From contig JBDSOC010000117.1 in the NCBI GenBank assembly GCA_039915085.1, positions 1 through 26,489 on the forward strand: 26,489 nucleotides of DNA, written 5' to 3'. Origin of the DNA: JACMLD01 sp039915085 (GTDB lineage: Bacteria; Bacteroidota; Bacteroidia; Chitinophagales; Chitinophagaceae). The notes under the pieces are model-generated. The model was not told the origin of the DNA. It saw only the letters and a program-made list of their open reading frames with translations, and did no database searches. Made by a program: the position numbers and the translations under genes. Of the stretch, positions 14,875 to 24,100 are shown piece after piece. The stretch's first letter is position 1, and each line of letters starts with the position of its first letter.

Positions 14875-16104
14875 TTAATCTGCCAACGCCTGTTCCATAT
14901 CTGCCAGAATATCCTGTATATTTTCAATACCAATACTCATGCGTATCAATCCATCAGTAATACCAAATTTTTCTCTTTCTCCTTTTGTTACGCCAAAATG
15001 AGACATACTTGCAGGATGAGAAATCAACGTATCTGCGGTGCCCAGTGAAACGGCCCTGGTACACATTTTCAGTTTATCAATAAATTTCTTTCCTGCTTCC
15101 AGTCCGCCTTTTAATTCAACACTCATCATAGCACCGGGATGGCGCATTTGCTTTGCGCATGTATAATAATCAGGATGATCAGTCAGGCCCGTATAATTTA
15201 CTTTGGCAATGCTGTTGTGGTCATTTAAATAATGCGCTGCTTCCATGGCATTGTGGCAATGTCTTTCCATACGCAATTCAAGTGTTTTCATTCCCAGTGA
15301 AAGTAAATATGCATCAAATGCATTTGAATTGCCACCCAGCAAGCGGTGCCATTTGGTAAATTTGGTATTCATCAGTTCAATATCCCTGCCTATTAATACA
15401 CCACCGATGGATGTACCGTGCCCGTTTAAAAACTTGGTAGTGGAATGAAAAACAAAATCGACCCCGTAACGGAAAGGCTGCTGCAGGTAAGGGGTAGCAA
15501 AAGTATTGTCAACAGATATACCCATACCGTACTGCCTTGCCAGTTTGGTCAGTGCTTCAATATCCACACATTGAATGGTAGGATTGGCGGGTGTTTCCAG
15601 GTGCATCCACCTGAGACCAGGATTATTTTTAATGGCAGTTTCCGTGGCATTCAAATCGCGCAGATCTGCAATTATAACGTCAATGCCCAGGGGCGGTAAC
15701 ACCTTATGCAGCAATTCATGCGTGCCGCCATATAAAGAATAATGAGATAAAATTTTATCTCCCTGTTTAAGGCTGGCAAGAAACAAAGTTGTCATGGCCG
15801 CTTGTCCGCTTGCATGCAAAAAAGCCTTTAACTGCAAAGGCGCACCTTTACTGTCTGCAATACCAAAAGCTTCAAAAGCACAAATGGTTTTTTCGGCTTC
15901 GGTAAAATTAGGATTACCCCATCTTGTATAAATATAGCCTTCTTCCTGGCCGGCAAACCTGCGCATGCCCTGTTCAGCATTATCAAAAGTAAAAGTAGAA
16001 GTGGCATAAATGGGTGTAATATGAGAAGCCCGTGGATCATCATCATGCCCGGCATGCAATGCTATAGAGGTAAAACCAGTTAATGGAAAATCTTTATTGG
16101 TCAT
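14875..16104 (-). CDS. Cys/Met-metabolism PLP-dependent enzyme (transsulfuration family)
   Basis: A 409-residue fold-type I PLP enzyme of the cystathionine gamma-synthase/gamma-lyase family. It starts GFTSIALHAGHDDDP, has YIYTRWGNPN (PLP-phosphate contacts from the neighbouring subunit), LHASGQAAMTT, SHYSLYGGTHELL, ETPANPTIQCVDIE, VDNTFATPYLQQP and the PLP lysine K224 in HSTTKFLNGHG. The C-terminus has SLGTADTLISHPASMSH and GLIRMSIGIENIQDI. The exact reaction is uncertain: cystathionine gamma-synthase, cystathionine gamma-lyase, O-acetylhomoserine sulfhydrylase or methionine gamma-lyase. Methionine gamma-lyases usually carry a cysteine after SLYG (Cys116 in P. putida), which is glycine here, so that option is less likely. 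The gene lies downstream of fabH on the same strand, 166 bases away, with repeat-like sequence between. Confidence 0.88.
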   Translation of the reverse strand: MTNKDFPLTGFTSIALHAGHDDDPRASHITPIYATSTFTFDNAEQGMRRFAGQEEGYIYTRWGNPNFTEAEKTICAFEAFGIADSKGAPLQLKAFLHASGQAAMTTLFLASLKQGDKILSHYSLYGGTHELLHKVLPPLGIDVIIADLRDLNATETAIKNNPGLRWMHLETPANPTIQCVDIEALTKLARQYGMGISVDNTFATPYLQQPFRYGVDFVFHSTTKFLNGHGTSIGGVLIGRDIELMNTKFTKWHRLLGGNSNAFDAYLLSLGMKTLELRMERHCHNAMEAAHYLNDHNSIAKVNYTGLTDHPDYYTCAKQMRHPGAMMSVELKGGLEAGKKFIDKLKMCTRAVSLGTADTLISHPASMSHFGVTKGEREKFGITDGLIRMSIGIENIQDILADMEQALAD

Positions 16105-16111
16105 CAGTTAA

Positions 16112-16164
16112 GAATATGTAAATATGAATGTGAAGAATGTGGAAATGAATAACAAATAATGTGA
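16112..16164. repeat. AATGTG-rich low-complexity repeat, left of fabH (forward copy)
   Basis: Contains GAATGTG, GAATGTGG and AATGTGAGG units separated by A-rich bases. Its inverted counterpart with CACATTC and CATTTTCACATTG lies at 16239-16267. Confidence 0.5.
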
Positions 16165-16238
16165 GGATCTGCTAATGTGCTAATTCTGCCAGCAAAACAG
16201 TCAAAATTAAATTTGCAAATGTTTTTGGGGGGTAGGTA

Positions 16239-16267
16239 TCCACATTCATCACCGCATTTTCACATTG
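16239..16267. repeat. Inverted counterpart of the AATGTG repeat, at the fabH 3' end
   Basis: TCCACATTCATC then CATTTTCACATTG, the reverse-complement type of the sequence at 16112-16164. It lies immediately before the stop of fabH and could pair as an RNA hairpin after that gene. Confidence 0.45.
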
Positions 16268-16270
16268 CTT

Positions 16271-17263
16271 TCAATACGCCCATTTCATTAATGTAGCCCC
16301 CCAGGTGAAACCCCCGCCAAAAGCTGCCATAACAATATTATCGCCTTTGTTTAATTGCTTTTCCCAATCCCATAAACAAAGTGGAATAGTGGCCGCAGTT
16401 GTATTACCATAGCGCTGTATATTAATCATCACTTTTTCTTTTGAAAGGCCTATGCGGCTGGCGGTAGCATCAATTATGCGCATATTGGCCTGGTGCGGCG
16501 CCAGCCAGGCAATATCATCGCCGGTCATGTTATTGCGATGCAACAGTTCAGCTGTTACATCTGCCATGCCTTTTACTGCAAATTTAAAAACGGCTTGTCC
16601 TTCCTGGTAAGCATAATGCTCTTTTTTAGTTACCGTTTCTATAGATGCAGGTTTTAATGAACCACCCGCTTTCATGTGCAGGTAGTTTCTTCCGCTGCCA
16701 TCACTTTTTAAAATACTATCTTTTATACCAAAACCTTCTGTATTGGGCTCCAGCAACACTGCGCCTGCGCCATCACCAAAAAGTATACAGGTATTGCGAT
16801 CTGAATAATCCACAATAGCGCTCATTTTATCAGCCCCTACCACCACCACTTTTTTGTAGCGCCCGCTTTCTATAAAACTGGCCCCTGCAGTAACAGCATA
16901 TAAAAAACCTGAACAGGCCGCACCCATATCAAAACCCCATGCATTTACAGCGCCCACTTTATCGCAAATAATATTGGCAGTAGCCGGAAAAACCATATCT
17001 GGTGTAACCGTGGCTACAATCATGCAATCAATTTCAGTAACATTAATGCCCCTTTTCTTACAAAGCTCAATCACTGCAGGCACTGCCAGGTCCGAAGTGC
17101 CTTTTCCTTCTCCTTTTAAAATTCTGCGTTCAATAATACCAGTACGGGTTCTTATCCATTCATCCGTAGTGTCTACCATTTTCTCAAGGTCAAAATTGGT
17201 AAGTTTATCTTCAGGCACATACCCGCCTATTGCAGTGATAGCAGCCGTAATTGGTTGATTCAT
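16271..17263 (-). CDS. fabH: 3-oxoacyl-[acyl-carrier-protein] synthase III
   Basis: A 330-residue KAS III that condenses acetyl-CoA (or branched acyl-CoA) with malonyl-ACP to start fatty acid synthesis. The catalytic triad is present: C117 in GAACSGFLY, H257 in WLAPHQANMRI and N287 in RYGNTTAA. Other marks are DTTDEWIRTRTGI near the N-terminus and AAFGGGFTWGA near the C-terminus. The ATG at 17263 gives the usual length. A TACTTTTA box on the minus strand about 22 bases upstream is a possible promoter. Bacteroidota often have more than one FabH, so this may be one of several. It is not next to plsX or rpmF, the common partners. Sequence of inverted AATGTG type brackets the gene on both sides. 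Confidence 0.95.
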   Translation of the reverse strand: MNQPITAAITAIGGYVPEDKLTNFDLEKMVDTTDEWIRTRTGIIERRILKGEGKGTSDLAVPAVIELCKKRGINVTEIDCMIVATVTPDMVFPATANIICDKVGAVNAWGFDMGAACSGFLYAVTAGASFIESGRYKKVVVVGADKMSAIVDYSDRNTCILFGDGAGAVLLEPNTEGFGIKDSILKSDGSGRNYLHMKAGGSLKPASIETVTKKEHYAYQEGQAVFKFAVKGMADVTAELLHRNNMTGDDIAWLAPHQANMRIIDATASRIGLSKEKVMINIQRYGNTTAATIPLCLWDWEKQLNKGDNIVMAAFGGGFTWGATLMKWAY

Positions 17264-17300
17264 AAAATGACATCTAATTTCGGTAAAAGTAGGAAATACA

Positions 17301-17356
17301 GGAATGTGAAAATGAAGAAGAATGTGAGAAATAGGAAAATGTAAGGAATGTGAAAA
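17301..17356. repeat. AATGTG-rich low-complexity repeat, right of fabH (forward copy)
   Basis: GGAATGTGAAAATG (17301-17314), GAATGTGAGAAA and GGAATGTGAAAAT. Its inverted counterpart is at 17411-17448; the segment 17301-17314 pairs with 17411-17425 with a single one-base bulge. Confidence 0.55.
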
Positions 17357-17410
17357 TTACTTTACTTAAAATAGTAAAATTGAATTGGTACCAGCCTTTT
17401 GTTGGCTGCT

Positions 17411-17448
17411 CATTTTCACATTTCCATATTTACCACATTTTCACATTG
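17411..17448. repeat. Inverted counterpart of the AATGTG repeat, upstream of ruvA
   Basis: CATTTTCACATTTCC followed by CCACATTTTCACATTGG. Together with 17301-17356 it forms an imperfect inverted repeat across the fabH-ruvA promoter region. Confidence 0.55.
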
Positions 17449-17458
17449 GTTTTCATGT

Positions 17459-17466
17459 TATTTTCG
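17459..17466 (+). promoter_or_regulatory. Candidate -7 box of ruvA
   Basis: TATTTTCG, one mismatch to TAnnTTTG, five bases before the ATG at 17472. If it is used, the ruvA mRNA is leaderless or nearly so. No good TTG partner at the usual distance. Confidence 0.35.
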
Positions 17467-17471
17467 CTGCC

Positions 17472-18056
17472 ATGATTGCATTCGTAAAAGGCAATTTTGT
17501 ACAAAAAACACCTGCTGTTGTGTTGGTAGATGTAAACGGGGTTGGGTATGAAGTACAGATAAGCCTTAACACTTATTCCAGTATACAAAATCTTACAAAT
17601 GGGTTGTTGCACACCTATTTGCACATACGTGAGGATGCTCATGTACTATATGGCTTCTCCGACTTAAAAGAAAAAGAGCTATTTACGCAATTGATTGCAG
17701 TTAATGGAATAGGCGCAGCAACGGCCCGGATAATGCTGTCATCTATGAAACCAGATGAAATCAGCCGCGCCATTGTTCAGGGCAATGTAAAATTACTGGA
17801 AAGCATTAAAGGCATAGGTAAAAAAACAGCTGAACGCGTAGTACTGGAATTAAAGGATAAATTAAGCAAGCAAGTAAATGAATTAAATATAGCTGCATTG
17901 GTAAACAATACTTTAGAACAGGATGCGTTAGAGGCACTACTGGCTTTGGGTATTGGAAGACAAGCTGCCGAACAGGCAGTAAAAAAAGTAGCATCCGCTT
18001 CCCCGGCCGGTGAAAAAATAGAAGATATCATCAAAAAAGCATTGAAAATTTTATAA
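17472..18056 (+). CDS. ruvA: Holliday junction branch migration complex subunit RuvA
   Basis: A 194-residue RuvA, the tetramer that holds the Holliday junction while RuvB drives branch migration. The OB-fold domain (1-65) opens MIAFVKGNFVQKTPAVVLVD and includes GVGYEVQISLNTY. Two helix-hairpin-helix motifs follow, LIAVNGIGAATARIML and ESIKGIGKKTAERVVLELKDKL. An acidic linker leads to the RuvB-binding C-terminal domain (ALEALLALGIGRQAAEQAV). The frame is open 29 codons upstream, but the ATG at 17472 matches the family start exactly. It is followed by sprA 45 bases on; ruvA-sprA adjacency is known in Flavobacterium and other Bacteroidota. Confidence 0.96.
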   Translation: MIAFVKGNFVQKTPAVVLVDVNGVGYEVQISLNTYSSIQNLTNGLLHTYLHIREDAHVLYGFSDLKEKELFTQLIAVNGIGAATARIMLSSMKPDEISRAIVQGNVKLLESIKGIGKKTAERVVLELKDKLSKQVNELNIAALVNNTLEQDALEALLALGIGRQAAEQAVKKVASASPAGEKIEDIIKKALKIL

Positions 18057-18061
18057 GCCTA

Positions 18062-18090
18062 TTGACCCGATTTCTACCTAACTAATTTCG
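18062..18090 (+). promoter_or_regulatory. Candidate promoter of sprA
   Basis: TTG at 18062-18064, 18 bases, then TAATTTCG at 18083-18090 (one mismatch to TAnnTTTG). The TTG start codon of sprA comes 11 bases later, so the promoter and chosen start agree. Confidence 0.45.
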
Positions 18091-18101
18091 CTTTCAAAGT
18101 T

Positions 18102-21100
18102 TTGGTTGTTTTATTTCGTTCAATACTAAAGGTCAACGTAACCACACTTACTGCTTTGCTAACGCTTCTGTTAGGCAGTAACCTGTCTACTATTGCTCAA
18201 ACCAAACCGGGAGATTCACTCAAATATCCCATCACCGACAGAAGAGGCGACAAGCTGTCAAATCCCGGAAGAACTTCCCTTGATTTAAAAGACCCGGCAA
18301 ATATTAAAGATTCCATTGAGTACGATCCCAAAACAAAGCAATACTATATTGTTGAAAAAATAGGCAATTCCTATTACCGTAAACCAACCTACCTCACTTT
18401 TGACGAATACGTCCGACTTCGCGCTAAACAGGATGAGAATGACTATTTTAAAAAACGTTCCAATGTGCTGAGCGGACTCAACAAAAAAATGCTTAGGCCC
18501 AAACTCAGCGTTGGCGACAATTTATTCAACCGCATATTTGGAAATGGGAAAATAGAAATTAAGCCACAAGGCAGTGTTGATATTATAGCAGGGTACCAGG
18601 GCCAGAATATCAAAAACCCCACATTGCCGGAACGTGCCCGTAAAAGCGGCGGCTTTGATTTTGATATGAACGCAAACCTGAGCGTAATAGCGAATATTGG
18701 CGATAAGATGCGCCTGCCCATCAGTTATAATACCCAGGCCACTTTTGATTTTGAAAATCAGTTGAAATTAGATTACAGCGGCACTAATGACGAAATTATT
18801 AAACGGATTGAAGCAGGGAATGTATCCTTCTCCACAAAAGGAACCTTAATCCAGGGTGCGCAACAATTGTTTGGTATCAAGGCACAATTGCAATTTGGTA
18901 AACTGAGTGTTACCACCGTGCTTGCCAACCAGCGTTCACAACGGCAGTCACTGGGATTGCAGGGTGGTTCCGCTTCCAACCTTTTTGAATTCAAGGCAGA
19001 TGACTATGAAGAGAACAGGCATTTTTTGCTGGCACAATATTTCAGAAAAAATTATAACAGCGTACTGGCCAACCTTCCGGCTGTAATTTCAAAAGTGCAG
19101 ATCCTGCAAATGGAAGTATGGGTAACCAACCGGAATGGATCTACCACGGAGGCAAGGGATATTGTTGGCCTGATGGATCTTGGTGAAGATTCGGCTTTTA
19201 ATCCGGGTATTCAGCCTTATAAGCGCTTACCCTTCGGCCTTCCGGATAATGATGTAAATACACTTTACCGCAGTATTATTAATGATCCCAGCAGCCGCAG
19301 TTCTTCTTTTGTAACATCAAGACTGAACGCATTGGGGCTTTCTCCCGTACAGGATTTTGAAAAAACATTTGCCAGGAAACTTACGCCTGCTGATTATTAT
19401 TACGATCCCCAGGTAGGCTATCTTTCATTAAGCCAGCCATTACAGTCTGATGAAGTGCTGGGTGTTGCTTTCCGGTACAGCTATAACGGGCAAATAAAAC
19501 AGGTAGGTGAATTTTCACAGGATATACCACCTGATACTACCGCGGCAAAAACAGGTAACCAAAAAGTATTGTTTCTGAAATTATTAAAAGCTACTTCGCA
19601 ACGTCCCAACCTGCCATTATGGGATTTAATGATGAAGAATGTATATGTATTAAAAACAAAAGATGGCAGTTATCTAAGCGGTGTACAGGCTACAGATTTC
19701 ATGTTGAATGTATTGTATGAACAACCCAGCCTGGGCAGCAAACGCTATTTACCCGAAGGCCCAAGGGCAGGCGTACCCTTATTACAGATATTACGGCTGG
19801 ATACGCTTAATACCAGGAACGACCCCCAACCGGATGGCATATTTGATTACATAGAAGGGCGAACGATTTTTTCTCAACAGGCAAGAATAGTATTTCCATT
19901 GCTGGAACCTTTTGGGCGGGATTTGCAACAAAGGGCTTTTAATGGCAGCCCGCAATCCACCATAGATCAGTATGTCTATTACCCACTGTATGATACCATT
20001 AAGGAAATTGCAAAAACTTATGCCAACCTCGACAGGTTTATCATAAGCGGTAAAGCAAAAGGCAGCTCCGCTTCAGAAATATCGCTGGGTGCATTCAATG
20101 TACCGCAGGGGTCCGTAAGCGTTAGTGCCGGCGGAACAGTTTTAAAAGAGGGGATTGATTACTCTGTTGATTACGGATTGGGTACCGTGAGAATTTTAAA
20201 CCAGGCCATTGTTAATTCTGGTGTGCCCGTAAATGTGCAGTTTGAAAACAATGCCGGCTTTGGATTGCAAACGCGGAATTATTTTGCTACGCGGCTTGAC
20301 TACCAGCTTATTAATACCGCAAAAAAATCTTTTAGTATCGGCGGGCAATTGGTAAGAATGGGTGAACGGCCTTATTTCAGTAAAGTAAGCACGAGTGATG
20401 GAGACCCGATACGAAACACGATGTATGGACTGGATTTTAATTACCGTTCAGAGTTTCCCAGGCTTACCCGGTGGTTAGATAAATTGCCCGGTTATCATAC
20501 AACCGAAATGAGTACCATACAGGCCTATGGAGAAATGGCTGCATTGAAACCAGGGCACCCGCCACAGATAGGTAAGGGTACCAGCGGTTCAATTTATATT
20601 GACGACTTTGAAGGCGCTACCAGTAATATTGATTTACGCTTCCCGCTTATCAGCTGGACACTTGCATCAACGCCGCAAAACAATGGTTTGTTTGCAGAAT
20701 CTGCTTTAACAAATGATCTATCTTATGGTTATAACCGCGCCAAGCTGGCATGGTATAATATAGAACCCAATTTACAGGATGCAAAAGGAACCAATAACCC
20801 GGTAAAAGGTTACCAGGATTTTTCTGACCCGCGCATTCGTGCTATTAACCAGCAGGAGATCTATCCTACTAAATCGGTGGATTACGGCCAGGCACAATTG
20901 GTAACTTTTGATCTGGCATTTTATCCAACAGAAAGAGGCCCCTATAATTTTGATGCACGTACGGGCAGCATTGCACCTGATGGTAAATTACAAAATCCTA
21001 AAACACGCTGGGGCGGTATCATGCGTGCCATCGATCAAACCGATTTTGAAACCAGTAATGTTGAATACATTGAATTCTGGATGCAGGATCCTTTCTTAAT

Positions 21101-24100
21101 GAAACCCGCCAGCACCGGTGGCCAGTTTTATATAAATCTTGGTAATATTTCTGAAGACGTGCTGCGCGATGGAAGAAGACAGTTTGAGAACGGATTACCC
21201 GGGGCAAATGGCAATGCCGCAGTAGACAATAGCTCTGTATGGGGCAATGTACCTGCCAATCCGCTGCAGGTTACTTCTGCTTTCAGTAATGATCCGGCCG
21301 ACAGACCCTTCCAGGATATTGGTTTTGACGGATTGGGAGACGATGCTGAAAAAGCAAAATTCAGCGCTTACCTTACGCAGGCGGGAAATATCCTGGGCAC
21401 GGGCTCACCCGCTTTTCAGCAGGTACAATCAGATCCTTCAACTGATAATTTTAAAAATTACCGCGATGCTGCATACGATGCCCAGCAATCGAATATACTT
21501 GCACGCTATAAACAAATTAATAATCCACAGGGCAACTCCCCGATTGCAGATGCCGGTGCTACTATTACTACTGCTGCTACTTTGTATCCGGACCAGGAAG
21601 ATTTAAACCGGGATAACACACTGAACGAACTCGAAGAATATTTTCAGTATAAAATAAACCTGGCGCCCGGTCAGTTTACGGTGGGCCAGAATTTTATTAC
21701 TGATAAACGTTCGTTCACGCCTAATATTCCCGGAGGTAAAGCTGAAAACTGGTACCTGTTCCGGGTGCCAATACAAGAATATGAAAAGAAGGTGGGTAAT
21801 ATTCCTGACTTTAAGTCCATACGTTTTATACGTATGTTCATGACCGGTTTTGAAGACTCACTGGTCTGCCGTTTTGCGCAGTTTGAACTGGTACGTAACC
21901 AGTGGAGGAACTTTACATTTAATGTTGATACAACAGGTAATTATACCAACGTGCCAGTTAATTCAGGTACTGAATTTAATGTGCTGGCCGTTAATATTGA
22001 AGAAAACAGCAAACGTACACCGGTACCTTATGTTACGCCGCCCGGCATAGAGCGTCAGCAATTACTCAGCAATAACAATGTTAACCTTTTTCAGAATGAG
22101 CAGAGCATGAGCCTGCAAATCTGTAACCTGCAAAAAAGTGATGCAAGGGGCGTTTTCAAAACATTCAATCTTGATCTGCGCCAGTACGGTACACTTTCTA
22201 TGTTTATACATGCAGAAGGCCGGGGTGCCATTGACCCGCTGAAGCCCGGCGCACTGGTTGCAGTTATAAGGCTGGGCAGTGATTTTGTAAGTAACTATTA
22301 CGAAATAAAAATACCGCTGACAAAAACATCTTACAACGCAACCGATCCGGCACTGATATGGCCCGACCAAAATGAACTGGCGCTTAGCCTTCAACGTTTG
22401 ATACAATTGAAAGTAACACGTAATAACGCCAGTCTGCCCACAAACTATTACAGGGAAACTGATGCGGATGGAAAGAGTTATGCCATCCTGGGTAATCCTA
22501 ACCTTGGTGAAGTGCGCGGTATGTTTTTAGGTGTTCAAAATATCGGGCAGGAACCATTGTGTACAGAAGTATGGTTTAATGAATTGCGTTTATCTGATCT
22601 GAATGAGAAAGGAGGCCTGGCTGCATTGGGCAGGGTTGATATTAAGCTGGCAGATTTGGGTACACTTACACTTTCAGGAAGTTTTAAAGGTGTTGGTTTT
22701 GGCAACCTGGATCAGCGGGTTAATGAACGTGCAAAAGACAACCTCACGCAGTTTGATGCAGCAACCAATCTTGAACTTGGAAAATTCTTTCCGCAGAAAG
22801 CAGGAATTTCCATTCCTATGTATGCCAGCTATTCGCAAACGCTCAGTACACCGGAATTTGATCCGTATGATCTTGATATAAAATTAAAAGACAAAATAAA
22901 AGCAGCCGGCCCTAATAAAGATTCAATAAAAAATGATGCGGTAGATCTTACTACAATACGCACAATCAATTTTACCAATGTAAAAAAGAATAATACTACT
23001 GGTAAGAAACAAAGGTTGTGGAGCATAGAAAATATAGATCTCAGTTATTCATATACAAGACAGGAACACCATAATCCTTTAATTGAAAGTGATCAGTTGA
23101 TTGTACATCGTGGTGGGCTGGGCTACAATTATTCTACCAATCCGAAATATATTGAACCTTTTAAAAATTTCATTAAATCAAAAAGCCCGTGGTTTAAATT
23201 TTTAAAAGATTTCAATTTCAGCCCAATGCCTTCCATACTAAGTTTCCGGGGAGATGCAAAGCGGCAGTTTGGTGCGTTTCGTCCGCGCAATGTGGGCGGT
23301 CCTAAGAATGTACTGCCGGAAACTTATAATAAATATTTTACGTTCGATCGCTATTATACACTCCGCTGGGATTTCACCAGGTCACTGAATCTTGATTTTA
23401 CTGCCACCAATTTTGCACGTGTAGATGAGGCGCCCGGCAGACTGAGCAGTTTCGAAAAACGGCAGATGTGGAATAATTTTTTAAAAGGCGGCAGAAATGT
23501 TTCTTACCAGCACCAGGCTACTTTTAGCTATGCTTTGCCTACCAGTAAAGTGCCGCTGCTGGACTGGACAACGGTGCGTGTAGGATATATTGCCAAATAT
23601 GGCTGGCTGGCTTCATCACTGGATACTGTTGCCAGGAGCCTGGGTAATTTCTTAAATAATTCACAGGATAAAAATGCGACTGCTGAATTAGACTTTACCA
23701 AGCTGTACCAAAAGAGCCGTTTCTTAAGGGCGGTTGACTGGGATGCACCAAAAGCAGTGCCTGTACCAACAGTACCAATAACAAAAAATTCATTGGATTC
23801 AACAAACATAAAAGGTAAAAAGCAAAAAGAACGCAAAATAAAAGATCCCAATGCGCTTCCTGAAATAAGCACGGCCGTAAAAGTTTTTGCCAGGTTACTT
23901 ACTTCTATAAAAAGAATGAGCATCAATTACAGCTCTACTGGTACTACCAGCCTGGCCGGTTATACAGATAGTACCAAAATACTTGGTATGAACTGGAGAA
24001 CCATGGCTCCCGGGTTTGATTTTGTAATGGGACGCCAGCCGGATACCAATTATATTAATAAGTTTGCCAATAAAGGTTTCTTTACACATAATCCCTTGCT

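Noticed and set aside
14875..16104. Specific naming as methionine gamma-lyase
   Set aside because: The usual active-site cysteine after SLYG is glycine; the family's reactions cannot be told apart from this sequence alone.
20908..22406. Several 60-120-codon frames inside sprA on both strands
   Set aside because: All overlap the intact SprA frame and show no family features.
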